The notes under the pieces are model-generated. The model worked only from the letters and a program-made list of their open reading frames with translations. It made no database searches and was not told where the DNA came from. A program made the translations under genes and the position numbers. 64,000 bases of DNA. Source: Oscarella lobularis (Eukaryota; Porifera; Homoscleromorpha; Homosclerophorida; Oscarellidae). Below are positions 11,901 through 24,264 of the stretch, in pieces (within the stretch, counting starts at the first letter, position 1; each line of letters starts with the position of its first letter). Where the stretch lies: NCBI RefSeq assembly GCF_947507565.1, contig NC_089178.1, positions 2,976,001-3,040,000 on the forward strand. Reading direction: 5' to 3'.

Positions 11901-12743
11901 AGAAATGCACGGCGACTGAAAGTGCATGGTGATTCATCCATTATTCACGGAGACCGTTCTGTCTGTAGGCGGACGGTTTTGACCAAAAGGAGGCCGAATT
12001 AGCCATCAAATTGGCTCATCCCGGATTAAAAGCATGTATTCTGAGAGCCGACAACGAAAGCCAGAAGGACAAGTAAGTGTGCGAGTTGTCCTTTCTGTGG
12101 CACGCGCATCAGATATGGTCTTCTAACCAGATGGATGGACGCCTTAGAGCTGGCGGTGCGAGGCGAAATCCCAAAAGCTGACTCAGGAAACGGAGAGGTT
12201 TCGAATCAAAGCAAGGAAAAGGAAACTTTTCTCTCACCGAATAACGTACCGCCAGCCACTTCAACTCCGACTCCTGTTCCAACTACGGCCCCGTCTTCTT
12301 CTTTTCCCGCCGTCACCGCTAGTCCTCTATACGCTGAAATCGGCCTCAGTGCACCTATTCCTCCTCCTCCAGCAGCCTCTGATGAGCAAATTTATTCGTA
12401 TGCTAAGCCAGACTTGCCAGCGCCCAAGGCGCCGCAGCCGTTCACTGGCGGACCTGTCTACGCGGAGATTGGTAGCGGCGCAGACAGCAAGGCGCCGCCG
12501 CCAATGACGGCGATGGCTTCGTCATTCGACGAAGACGTTCAGACGAATCCTCTGTACGGGTGCACCGGTTTGGACGAAACGGAGCCGATTGGCGTTTCGG
12601 CGACGCCGCCGCCGCCGGACGAGGCGGGAGAAGGAAACGCCGACGACGTTTGTCACAATCCACTTTACGATTCGTATGACGGAGTAAGGCAAGACGAGAG
12701 CGAAGAACAGGTTTCTACTTTCGGTCATTCTGTAGCGTCGTGA
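6902..12743 (+). CDS. FGD: FGD-family RhoGEF (DH-PH-FYVE-PH)
   Basis: Intron-rich gene for a Cdc42-type exchange factor. The N-terminal third is a proline-rich, SH3-ligand-like region with most of it in one exon (about 7732-9267), including glycine and aspartate runs. The DH domain starts after 9548 ([19 protein letters not shown]) and includes [13 protein letters not shown] and [20 protein letters not shown]1 spans about 10630-11030 ([12 protein letters not shown] to [12 protein letters not shown]). The FYVE finger spans about 11190-11450 with [18 protein letters not shown] and VCANC. PH2 (about 11655-12120) has SGYLQQH and KRRWFVLRD. The tail carries repeated NPLY and YAEIG tyrosine motifs. 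Known: FGD proteins activate Cdc42 and bind phosphoinositides at endosomes and actin sites. The first coding exon (6902-6983) does not join in phase to any acceptor I found, so the true start may be the ATG at 7149. Confidence 0.9.
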
Positions 12744-13018
12744 ACTTTCAGAAGGCCTTTAGGTTGTATATTTATGCAAATAGTTTTTTTTCGTACGACC
12801 TTTCTATCGGTGGTTGCTGTTTTGTTGTTAGTCGATGCAGTGTTGGAGCGGGCTTTGACGCCGAATTATTTCTCGAGATGTCGACGGAGTGCGATTTGTA
12901 AACAGTAGGGCACTTGGAGCGTTAACTCGATCGTGACGTCATTCTCGGCTCCGCTCCGGGCCGCGGCGAAGGAAGCTCATCAATCGTCGATCCGATGCGC
13001 ATTTAGCGAACGAACGGC

Positions 13019-14509
13019 ATGGCGTCCGCTGCTCGTCGTCTCGGCGCAGTCTTCAACCTCGTCTTCGTCGCCACGTCACTCCTACATGTGATCTACGCGG
13101 AAGTTGAACCTCGCCGCCGATCATTCGCCACCGTATCCCGCTCGAATTTCGTTCCTCTAACGCTCGCGCGTCACCGTCGCGAGTCGAGCAGTAGCGGCGG
13201 CACTCCGAGCACTGGCAGTGAAGACGCGACAGCCGAAGCGACGGAAACGACGATTATAAACGCTGTCATTCCTTGGGACGACGACGCCGGCGGCGACTTG
13301 ACAGTTCAAGTAACTTTCGGCGACGAGAAGCCGTTTCGTCGTCTTGTCTACGGAGACTTCGATCGTCGTCGAATGATTTTTCGAAACGACTCGTTCGTCG
13401 TCACAGTTGGGCAGGGTACGTGCGAGCGTGGGAGAACCCGAAAAAAGATCGCGCATACATTCCCTTTGTCGGGGCGAGGATTCCGCCCGTTTGTATATTT
13501 TCATTTCGCGCTGCCTGGGGGCCTCGCACGTTTCGCCGCTTTTCCCGGCCGACTCCCGCACGTGTTGATCGTACGTTCGGGAGAGCGTCGGACGATTCTC
13601 GGCGAACGATTATGAGGCGTTATTTATTCATGAATGGCCCAAACGCTGCAATAATTTGCTTAGATCCTCTTCCGTTTCTTTATTTACAGTATCCTACCGG
13701 CGTCACGTTTCCGAATACTTTCGTCGGCTCCCTCGCTCGGCTAAGATCGTTCTCTTCGTGACGCGATCGCTGAAACCGGTCGAAGGTGCTTTCAAAGAGC
13801 AGTTTTTCGAACTGCCGATGAAAGCAGAGCCCAACTCCTTTTATTTGTACACGTTCAACGGTCTTGGCACGCGCCAACCGAACCAATCTTTGGGTGGGTC
13901 GCATTCCTGTGTACGTTCGTGCGCATGTCACCTCGCTTTTTTTTTCTTTGATTGATTGACAGATGTCGTTGCATTCAATCCTGAAGCGTATGAACAAAAA
14001 GAGGACAGCCTTTACCTAATTGCTGACGACGTGCGAGCATCAGATGCTCGATATTCACTCCTCAATTCAAGCGATTTTGAAATCAAAGTCACTTCCATAT
14101 TTTTACTCCATTTGAGCGTGCTTTTTATCTCTTTCTCTCAAGGTTTTCCACAAACACGACGTGACGTACATTGGGGATTATAAAAACATGAAACCGGTCA
14201 CAGATCCGCTGTATGGCCACTGTGAAAGCGGTCAAGTCTATTTTGGTATATTGACGGGAGATCTCGAGCGTCTGGACAAATATCCCATCCATTACAAAGT
14301 CATACCTGCGCTCCAGAAACCGAAGAGACCCCTACCTCGGCCCGTCACCGACGTCTATGTTTTGAACGCCTATCCAGAAATGGGCGAACTTTCTGTATCG
14401 TTTGCAACGTACGACTTTCAACCGGTCGCATATGGCTCCGCTACAAGAGGACGTCTTTACCTCAAGAAAGGCGATCCTTTTGAGATAGCTATTGACGATG
14501 AAAGTAGGC

Positions 14510-14540
<31 letters not shown>

Positions 14541-15365
14541 ATCTCCTCACATTTTTTGTCTCTTGTCAGCGGAATTAGAGTCCGTCGTTGGTGTTGACGT
14601 GCCGTACTCTAACGGCATGTGTGTCATTGTGCCAGACAGCGGCAAGTTTGGAAATCTCGAGGTGTTTGTCCACTGCTGGGAAGTTGATATGTTTCATTGG
14701 AACAAAAGCGAGCAGGCTTGGGTATTCACCTACAACACGGCAAAGAACTGCTCGGTCTTAGGTAAAAGAAGCGCGCAAGCCGGGCCCGCTCGCACTCACG
14801 CACCCGCGCGTACCTCTCTAGATTTTCTTCTCCTTGGAGCAATGTCCAGGCAACTGTGCAAGGACAATTGCACGCGTTTCTACGCTGTCGCCTCCGCGCT
14901 CGACTCTGGTAACGCGATGTACGGACCAATTGATGCCGGAACGTATGACCTAAAAGTAAGTCGATCGCCGCGCCCATGCACATCTGTTCCCCAGGAGACG
15001 AGTTCTTTACTAAGGTCGTCGCCGAGGGCACCGTCGAGGATTCGATAGAGTATCGTCGCACCAATAACGCTCTCATCGCAGAGCCGACGCTCATCGCCGC
15101 GCCTGGAATTTTCTATTTCAGCGTTCTCTCGGGCGAATGCGACAGCGACGAATTTCCAGCTCGATTCTTTGCCTTTCCGTCGTTTGGACGGACAAACTTT
15201 CCTGACAATGTCATCATCGGCGAAGATGATGAGGAGTCGGCGGAGCCGCCAGTGTCGACCGATAATTCGCTGCAGAGCACTCCAACGTCCGCTTCTCGTC
15301 GTCACGTTGCATCCGCCGTCGTTTGGATTGTCGTTTTGAGAACATTTTTCGCGTCGGTTGCCTGA
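13019..15365 (+). CDS. Secreted, GPI-anchored NAFP-repeat protein A
   Basis: First of three paralogues in the window (others at 16341 and 25623). The N-terminus is a signal peptide (LGAVFNLVFVATSLLHV) followed by basic residues. The mature part has two copies of a module that starts with a strand like VYVLNAYPEMGELSVSF, continues through an L/A-YG motif and a Cys- and Trp-containing exon (FVHCWEVDMFHWN, then FTYNTA), and closes with a strand ending TYDLK. Exon borders repeat in position and phase between modules. The C-terminus is a hydrophobic tail after Ser/Thr-rich sequence (VASAVVWIVVLRTFF), as for GPI anchoring. The NAFP...YG pattern recalls DUF4397-type beta-sandwich proteins, but this is only a resemblance. 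Exons: 13019-13415, 13690-13893, 13963-14087, 14143-14503, 14570-14761, 14840-14955 and about 15003-15365; the last acceptor is uncertain. Confidence 0.7.
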
Positions 15366-16340
15366 AAAATGTCTCGTGTTTTGCGCGCGCTCCTATTCTA
15401 CACGCAGTCCGTACGTGCACGATGTGATATCAGACTATTTCGAAGAGAACCTAAGTTTATATTTCTTTGACAGATTGCATGACGTTTCCCCCGTCAGTTT
15501 ATTCAGTAGGACCCTTTGTAGTCATTTGGTATGTTAACCCGTTCTTTTGTAGGAAGATACTAAGCAGCGGATGCATAAGGATGCTATGTAACTATCTCTT
15601 TCTTTCGTCTTTCCCGCCTCTCCAACAGGTTGAGCTTGATATATTCCACTTGGTCAGGCGCATTCCAATGAGCTAGAGTGTCCGTAATTGCCGAGCCGGC
15701 TCGTTGTTTTTATGCGAGGGCGTAGAAACCGCTTCTTTCGTTCCCTAGGAGCGCCGACGGCGGCCCGCGACACTTCCGGCTTCCACGTCGACGGCCTCTT
15801 GAAGCGAATCACGACTAGTGAGATGTATCGACCGACGCTAAATCCAATCTTGACGCACCGTTCTATAGGTCCGTTGGTATGTACCCAGTGGCTTCACAAC
15901 TGAAATCACATTAGAGCGCTTGTCCAATGACGGCAAAGTGCACACAATTAGCGCCGGTCACTCATAAGACAATCGAACGTACGCTTATGTAATTTTACCT
16001 TTCCTATACACGATATCAGCGAGCTTATATAGTTTCCCGATCTGGGGAATGCTTTCCTTTGCGGTCCCTTCCGCCCTTCGGTCAGTCGGATCCTGTCTCT
16101 CGACCGATCGAGTTGCTTCGCTCGCAGCTAGCAGTCTAACGATTATAATTCGACGTTTGCCTGCTGTTCTCTCTTCTTTCTCAAGCTGAGAACAGTATCT
16201 TCTTCGTCTTCTACTTTACGACAACTTCCGCCTCCGCCGCGCGTCTCTCTCGTGCGCGACGTCGGTTCTCACCTAAAAGCCGCGAATTGCACTTGGCGCG
16301 CGACGCTGAGCATATCTAATTCAAGCGCTCTCCTGGCACG
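15366..16340. other. Intergenic between repeat-family genes A and B
   Basis: About 970 bp with stops in all frames and only short chance ORFs. Presumably the 3' region of gene A and the promoter of gene B; nothing specific is visible. Confidence 0.5.
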
Positions 16341-19224
16341 ATGCACACGATAGTATCGGGCGTCGTTCTCTGTCTCCTATTTGCGACGACGATCGCCGTC
16401 GCCGTTCCCGTCGCCAGCTCGCGAAATGTCAAGAACCTCGTCCACGACGTCGGCTCGATCAAACCGACGCGATCGAAACGAACGGGAGCGGCGAATAGTC
16501 AGGCGTTCGTCGATCAGTCGAAATCGACGCACATTCACGTCACGAACGCGTACATCAGCGAAAGCGACGTGTCGCTTCGTCTACCGCTGGCGTCGTTCGA
16601 TGACATGAGTTACGGAGACGTGCGTACGGTCGAAGTCGAATCGTCGCTCAAGCTGACCGACTCCTATCGAGTTTCGGTGGGAAACGGTAAGCGGCATGCA
16701 TGGGCTAGCGATCTCCCCTCCTATAGCTCTCCGCGCGTCCCCTAATTCCGTCCACCCCCGCGTTCGCGGCGAGCTCTTTGTCGCAAAAATCGCATTGACA
16801 AACCTCGCGCACTTTTACTGTTTCTCCCGCCTGACTATATACAGTACGAGAGAGTTAGGCGGTGGCGGCGCCCGACTATTTTTCTCTTCCGAAGAGAGTA
16901 ACAGTATTGCAGTTGTTGGCACCTCCGCAAAGTCGGGCGACGCGCGTGCAGAGTAGTGGTGCCGTAACTGGATTGGCTGCCGGAGATACGGCCTAATAGC
17001 AGGAATTGTGACCGCTCGTAATCCGATTAGACAAAGCGATTCTTTTGATGCTTATGAAATGGCAACCGTTTTGCACAAACCGGTGGCCAGGTAACGCGGG
17101 GTCAAACGAAGCATTTCCCTCGCGCCCGGATCCCGCTCACGTAGGCGCGTTCTGATTGGCTGGCTCACTCGAAGGAGGCGTGACGTAGTAATTCGTTTTT
17201 TTTCCTTGTTGGTTCTAGAGTCGTACGCGGCGAACGTCTCGGGAAGCGTGACGCACATACCACGCAATTCCGACGTTTTCGTCATCACGGACGTCGCCGC
17301 AGACGAGCGCGGGTCGCTTCACAACACGTTTTCCATATGGGATCGCGACGATCGAATCACACCTGGTCACTTCTGGTTGCTCACCTACAACGCTTTCAGT
17401 CATTCGGGCCTTGGTAAGTGCACGCAACTCGGTCGGCCGACCGGCACGCGCTACCCAGTAATTTCCGCTCTAATCAAATCGGCGGTCTTTTGTACAACGT
17501 AATTCGTTTTTTCTCCGAACACTCGTCCCATAAAAAAACGTAGGCCTATTGTGTGGCCTCTGGGAAACTAGAGAGACAGGCTGTTATACAGAAGTTAGAT
17601 TAGGGAAAAAATGTGCCCGCGGAAGCGAGGGATCGCGCGCGCGCGCGCGAGATCCATATCGCACAAGAACCCAAATGATCCTCGTGTCTTCCTACGGCTT
17701 TGCGGAGTCTACCAGTCTGCTCATGAATACGTAAAAAGGAAAACTAATTCTCGTCTTCCATCTAGACGTGCTGGTATTCGATTCGAGCAAAGTGGGCACA
17801 GATCAGTACAGCCTCCAGCGAATTGGCATGGACATCGACTCATTCGACGCCTACTACGTCGAACTCCCAATCAGCACTTACGAACTCAAAGTAAAAATAG
17901 AACTCACATGTACGCGCGTCAATCAAACGTCGGAATTTTCATTCAGATCGTTCCCCACGACGCCGTGCTCAATATCGACGATTTCAAGAACATGCCGTCA
18001 CTTGCGCCGCCCATCTACATCAATCCCAAAGAGGGCACGCGCTATTACGGCGCTATAATCGGCGTTTACGGCGAAGTGGGAAAATTTCGACCCGACTACG
18101 TGACCGTGCCGCCGCTTCCCGTCGCGCCGCCGCCTCGCACGCCGTACACGCGAGTCATCGTCATGAACGCGTTTCCGCGCGATAGCGACGTCGAAGTGAC
18201 GTTCAAATCGACGAGTCACTTTCGCGCGCTTTCCTACGGTCATTCGACGAGCGGATCGCTTCACTTGAAACGAAACGATCCGTATAGGATCGAGTCAATT
18301 CCGTCGGAAAATGAAAACGGTACAAGAGCACATGAAATATGAGTTTTTCACAAATTTTTTCTTCGTTTTTTTTTTTAGGGAATCATCGTATGTCAATTAC
18401 GAGTCACGTTGACCATACGGTGCCCTATCTGAACAGCGAGTGTCTTCTCATCGCCGACACGTTGACGTCGACAAGAGAGCAATTGGATAAATATTTTCTC
18501 TGCTGGGAAGAGCACTACTTGGATCTTCATCCCAACAACGTTTTCTTCTTCACCTATAACGCTTTGGTGAACTTTAGCGAAGCCGTCGGTAAGCGATCAC
18601 GAGAACACGAAAAAATTAAGATTTATTTAGTGTTTTTTTTTCTTTTTGCAGATGTTGTGCTGTTTGATCGAGACACCGTTGACGATCCCAACACGCGCAG
18701 TCTCCTCAATATTGCCCCTCACCTCAAGCGAGGCCACGGAATTCGCGCTCGATATGTAACCCCTCCTAAGAACCACTACGAAGTCAAGGTACAACGAATC
18801 CCATTATGCACGTCCACGTGATGAAAATTAATCTCCGATTTTACTTCAGGTGGTCAAAAGTGGCACCATTACCAATTCGTTGGATTTCGACACGGCTCGC
18901 TCTCTTCTGCCACCCATGGTTATCAAACCGAAAGGCGATCATCGCTACTATTTGGTCCTTAGTGGAGTTGCGCATAACAGAAAGTATCCACCTGCATTGA
19001 TATCCCATCCGCCTGAATTGATACAAGTTCCCGTGTCGATGCCGCCATCTACCGTATCTACTATTAAAAATGTAATGTCTGCTGCTGAGGTTTCTTCACC
19101 TACTGAGATCCTGAACTATACTGTTGATCCCGATCCCAACCTAAGTAAGTATAGCTCAGCTCACCGTTTGGAACCCATGGCGCTCCTGTTAGTGGCACTT
19201 TGTATATTACTGTGCCGGGTATAA
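16341..19224 (+). CDS. Secreted, GPI-anchored NAFP-repeat protein B
   Basis: Second paralogue, with the same layout as gene A: signal peptide (GVVLCLLFATTIAVAVP), a basic stretch, two modules and a hydrophobic C-terminus (EPMALLLVALCILLCRV). Exons 16341-16686, 17219-17413, 17766-17890, 17947-18319, 18379-18588, 18652-18788 and 18850-19224 match gene A in number and phase. Shared marks are THIHVTNAYISESDVSL and VIVMNAFPRDSDVEVTF at module starts, LSYGHSTSGSLHL, HFWLLTYNAF and FFFTYNAL before the intron, DVLVFD and DVVLFD after it, and TYELK or HYEVK at the closing strand. The exon after each closing strand begins IVPHDAVLNIDDFKN or VVKSGTITNSLDF and includes a GTRYYGAIIG or HRYYLVLSG strand. 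Cell-surface location is inferred from the two hydrophobic ends. Function is unknown. Confidence 0.75.
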
Positions 19225-20256
19225 TTGATCTTTTTTGTATCACTCCGCAAGTTGTCAATAATGGAGCTGCTACTAGTCTACTTACCAAGACAGAGATATT
19301 TTGACAAACCGATTGATCGTAGTCCGGAATTGAATTGTAGATATGCCTCTGCATGCATTAGTGACACCTTAGCACAAACTGAAGTAGCTTAGGTAGAGGT
19401 AGCGAGAACAAGGATGATATATTTATTGAACACATAGAAGAAGTATACCGGAAGTGAACCTACAGTAAACGCTCGCTCTTATACGGGATCTAAAACTTCC
19501 CCCTGTCTACTGATTGCCTTCGAACGGCGCTCGGCGTGCAGTAAAAGGAATCTCGCGTTGACGAAGAGCTTTCCACGCTACGTGAAGTGCACGCCGAGAC
19601 GTGGCGGGCACAATTGGCTGCGCACAATGCCTGTTTTCGACCGTTGTGCTCGCACAAACGAATGACAGCGTGGCGATGGACGTGCGGTTCGTTGGAGCGA
19701 CTCGGGAGGAGATAATTGGTTGGGACTTTAGACAAACGTGATCGGCTTGCTACGGGGCCAGGGACGACGTTTAGCCGAGGTAGGAAGACAGCTGACCTCT
19801 TTATACCTACCCATATGTATGTATGACTGACTATCACTTTGATGTAAAGAGCAAAGAGCAATTGTCTTCTGACTGCATGCATATGCGTATTTAGACGTAC
19901 TGTACATATTCATCCTAACACGTTCCAGCGATTGTAGTATATGTATCAACGGTCATCCAAAAAATCTCTCTCTCTCCAGATAGATGTGTCTTCATCTTAT
20001 GATTCAAATACCTTCCACTCGAACTGGCTGCATCGCGGCAATTTTCAATAATGGGAAGCATGTGGTCGAGTCTAATAGGCTGACATCAATATTTATTGTC
20101 CAAAACTGAAGCAATTGCCACTCAATCGGCAAAAGGGATTTCTTTGCAAAAAAAGCGAGGTACGAGATCAATATACCCGAATCATACACAGTCCCTTCTA
20201 GCTATGAGTTCCTCATTCTTAACTAATTTTAACTATATCTAACTACTCTACGAGTT
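19225..20256. other. Intergenic between gene B and RAD54L2
   Basis: About 1 kb of AT-richer DNA at the convergent ends of gene B (+) and RAD54L2 (-). Only short chance ORFs; no RNA gene or repeat recognised. Confidence 0.5.
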
Positions 20257-23200
20257 TTACGAGTTTCTCGGTAACGTTGCACTGTGAGCCGGCACAGTTC
20301 CCGATGGTCGCTCCCCCGCCGTCCGTTGCCCCGACCTTGCCGTCTGCATGAGTAGAATCGAAGTTCTCGCAACGGCGTTACGATCAAGCGGGAACGGCGC
20401 CAGCGTTGGCCTCAGCGCACGAAACGCGCCCGTGTTGACGATCGCCGGCCGGTAGATTTGCTGGCTCGACGGGCAGCTATTTAGAAAAACGAATATAGGG
20501 GAAGCGCATCCACCCCTAGCTATCCAGCTAGTAGCTAAGTCTTACATGGGAAAGTTAGGCGGTTGCGGTCTAGGAGCCGGCGGCGGCGGCGGCGGCGGCG
20601 TTGGGACGCTGCTGGCCGGACGTTGACCGGCCCGTTTTTCGCGAGCGTAATCTAAATTATATTGATGAGCGTTTCAGCATAATGGGGGAGAAAACTTGAC
20701 TAATTGATCTGTTTTCTCCCGACAACACCTGTCTACCTTGTATGGCCTGTCGTTTTTCGTGACGCGTCAGTTTCTCGTCGCCTTCTTCCAGCACTAAAGA
20801 ATCGGTTTCCACCGGTTCCTAAGAACGAGTAGATCGACGTAGGGGACTCATTATATGTGTACATGATAAACGCGTGCCTGAGTTAGCCACGTTCCTAGCC
20901 GCTGGCAGACAGCCTTTAAAATAGAATCCGTGCATGTCGTCGCGTATTTTTGCCAATCAAACGGTTCTCGGGTTTCCACCTAGAGGTCGAGAACATTAAT
21001 TGGTTAAGTCAAAAGAAGACTTGGGGAAGAAGGTCCGCATTATCGGTCAGACGTGCCGCGGTGGAAACAGCCTAACAGACCGCGAATCGACCGCCAATCT
21101 CCCGCTGTCAAACGTTGTTAGGAGATGCCGTGCCACTAAGTTCACTAGCACGACGCTCATCCGATTAATCTCACCTGATTTAGAAGGAGATTGACGGTCG
21201 CATTCCGAGTTGCGTTCCCCTCCGGTTGAAGCTCGTCGATAACTCGATCTGGATATAAAAAATTAGCGAGGAAACACCGCCCGTCAGTCCGTCCGTCGAC
21301 TATCCGCACCCGCGACACCCCGTTTCGTAATTTGCCTCTCGTAAATGCGACGTTCCATGCCGCCGTCGGCGACGAGCCTGTAGACGTAGCACGGCTTATT
21401 CTGTCCATAACGATAGATCCTGTTTGCATAGAATGGTTCCAGTTTCACTTAAATTGAATCGTCGTCGCGCGTTACACCTGCACACGGCCTGCGCGTCGTG
21501 GCACGGATTCCACGAGACGTCCATGAGAACGACGCGATTGGCTCCCACTAAACTGATGCCAAGGCATCCCGCTCTAGCAGGCGCACGTCAATAAATATTT
21601 TCATGGTAGCTAGGCCTCATTGTACTTGGTCGAGAGTAGAAAAACGTAGACTTTCTTGTTAGCGGGGCTGTTGAACGACGTGACGAGCTGCTCGCGATCG
21701 AGAGAAACCGTGCTTCCGTCCAGACCTAAATAGGTTAAAAAGTGGACGTGAACCGCAGCTTCTTTTTTTTCGCGCGCGCCGAGTAGGCAAACGTACGATA
21801 ATAGTGCTCGTTTTTCGTCCACGTCGATCCCGACGACGGAACGACGCGACGCGACAGATGGTCTTCTATCAAATCCAGTGTAGCGAGACTTTGACTGGAT
21901 TCGATTCGAAGAGAGGTCACTTAAAATTAACAATATCCACCTCTACCTGAAGACGAGCAGGCGATCGCCGCGAGCGACCGATTCGTCGATAATTTGCAGT
22001 AGAATGGGCATCTTTGCACCGGCGTCCTCCCTCCCCGGTTCGTAGTCCTTCATGATTTCCTTTGCCTATATATACACACGTAACGTAGTGGTATCGCGGA
22101 GCGCAAAAGTCTGCGCGCTGACCCAAGCAAAAGACACGGACTTTTGCTTGCCGGTGGGCAAATCGTCGACGTCCAAGTCAATACCCTGTTAGAATCAGAG
22201 CAAACGTTATTCTCGCGCGTGCTATAATTATCGAAAGAGAACCCACGGAAGATTTCTTGTTCTGGGCCGATTGTAGTAGACACTTGTGCACCAAGTCCGG
22301 ATCATTCCAGATCTATGTTTAGTGTAAAAGCGACCAAGTGGCGTTCCTAGACGTACTGTGTACTACTAGTACCTTCAAGCAGACAGAAAAGACTTTGATA
22401 GGGTTCAACTGGCGACCGTCTTGCGCGTCGTTTTTCAACGCTTCGTAGAGTCGCTGCTGAATGGGCGACGATTTCAGAAACAGAACGTACTCTTTCTTGG
22501 GAGAAAGAGCACTCTTAAGAATTTTATGCCCTCGCCTAGGCAAACGACCACCCGCTTTTTTCTATAGATATTCTGCGGTTCGCGTTTACCTTTGAACGAA
22601 GCCTTCGACGAGCTTGTGAAGAACGTGAGCCCGCTGGCGCATGACAGCCTTATCGGCCGACGTGCTATCGACGCATTGACCATTGTAGATGGGATACTCG
22701 AACATGTTACTGAAGTCCTGATGCGTGCCCACATAGTTTGGTCGTACGAAATCAATCATGCACCAATATTCGGCCAAATTGTTCTGCAGTGGATATCCGG
22801 TCAAGACGAGACGTCGTCTAAGGGGGTCAGTCAGTCAGTCAGTAGATGAGGATCATGTTTACGTTCTGGTGGCCCTACTTGGTTCGTATCTTTTTCAGAG
22901 CCTGCGATATTCCAGCGAGATTGTTCTTGATGCGATGGCCCTCGTCGCAGACGACGAGATCCGGCCCCGGATTGCACAGCATCGACTGCGCGTCTTTCAA
23001 AGAGAAAAAAAATCCATTTCTCTCTCTCTCTCTCTCTCAAGTCAAACTAAACTAACCTTGCAATTGTTTCATATGCCCCTCTTCCAGATCCAAGTCGATT
23101 GTGATGCCGCCACTGGGACCCTGTTTTGGCTTCGGCGGTTTCTTGCCCTCGATTCGTTTCACGCCGCTCAACGTCGGCACTTGAAGCGCCAACATGCGAT

Positions 23201-24209
23201 ACATCTCATAGCCGATAAGCAATACTCCGCCACGAACGTGCCATTGACGAATCACCTCGGCTCGAGCGGCCAAATCGCGCTGACTCTCATTCAAGACGAA
23301 AACGGAAAAGGAGCGCGACGTCTGAGGCAACCACCGATTATACTCTTCCACCCAATTCTGTAGGGTATTAATCGGGACGACGCAGAGAACCGTGCGCGCT
23401 TTCGTGCGAGTCAAGAAGACGTCCGTGAACGCGATCACTTGCAACGTTTTTCCCAATCCCATGCAGTGGGCCAGGATGCAACCGAAGCCGTCTCTCCTTC
23501 CAAACTCCTCGACGCTCTCCACGAGATTCCCGTAGAGAAATCGAATGCCTAAAATCTAAAAAAAAAAAAAACGAAAGAGACGTCTCGGAGGAAGTACGAG
23601 ACAAGGGAAATTTCGAGCGCGTGCCTGATGCGGCTTAAGAACGGCGGAAAGACGAGGATGAACGAAGATGTCAGGTTCCGATTGAGCGTGTCTCGGATTC
23701 ACCAACACTCGACCTTGCCCGTCGCGAAGACCTATCTCCTTTTCCGCCTCGTCGGCAATCCGACGCGCTTCGTCGTCGTCGTCTGACGAATCGAGAACTT
23801 CGACGACGTCGGAAGCGGCAGCGGCGGCGGCGGCGGCGGCGCCGGAAGTGACGGCATACGTTGCACCAGCGGACGACATACTAACAAGCGTCATCGGACG
23901 ACCCGGTATCTCGCGCAAAAACGAAACGTCGGAGTCACTGTCGTCGTCGTCGTCGTCATCCAAAACAATAACCTTATTTATTGATTTTGGAGCTGGTCTC
24001 GAACTGACGGAGTCCGAGTCTTGTTGCCTTCGCCGACGTTCTTGTTCTTCGTTTAGAGCGTGTCGCGTCGCGTCTGCTAGCTCCGATTCCGATCTGATTT
24101 TTCGTATCGTTCGTCTATGATTCGGTCGGCGACGTTTCGGTGAGCTATTGTCGTTTTGAGTCGGATTATCGTTGTCTGATTCGGAAACTTGAGCCGATTC
24201 GCTATTCAT
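20257..24209 (-). CDS. RAD54L2: RAD54L2/ARIP4-type SNF2 helicase
   Basis: A nuclear SNF2-family ATPase of the ATRX/ARIP4 group. Exon 1 (from 24209 to about 23630) encodes an acidic, serine-rich N-terminus with an Asp run and a polyalanine run. The helicase core follows: motif [12 protein letters not shown], then [27 protein letters not shown], motif [11 protein letters not shown], and [20 protein letters not shown]. It continues with a GQCVDST segment, the [14 protein letters not shown] segment, and motif VI QAVCRVYRYGQ in the C-terminal lobe. These match vertebrate ARIP4 closely, including the H-x-MGLGKT variant of Walker A. The C-terminus is proline-rich and ends near PRNS at 20257. The protein is clearly shorter than the roughly 1,470-residue human form, mainly by a short tail. 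Known role: androgen-receptor-interacting remodeller and DNA translocase. More than ten introns are present and not every border was checked. Confidence 0.9.
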
Positions 24210-24264
24210 CGCGTCGTCGCGTCAAAAGACGAGACACTTAGTCGGCTCTCTCGCGCGCGCTAAA
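24210..24264. promoter_or_regulatory. 55-bp divergent start-to-start spacer
   Basis: Separates the start codons of RAD54L2 (-) and the 3beta-HSD-like gene (+). A shared bidirectional promoter is implied; the stretch contains a CG-rich tcgcgcgcgc run and no TATA box. Confidence 0.6.

Noticed and set aside
14955-15003. Five-base gap (gtaag) as an alternative intron in gene A
   Set aside because: It would restore the frame but is far too short for splicing; an acceptor at about 15002 also restores the frame and fits the paralogues.
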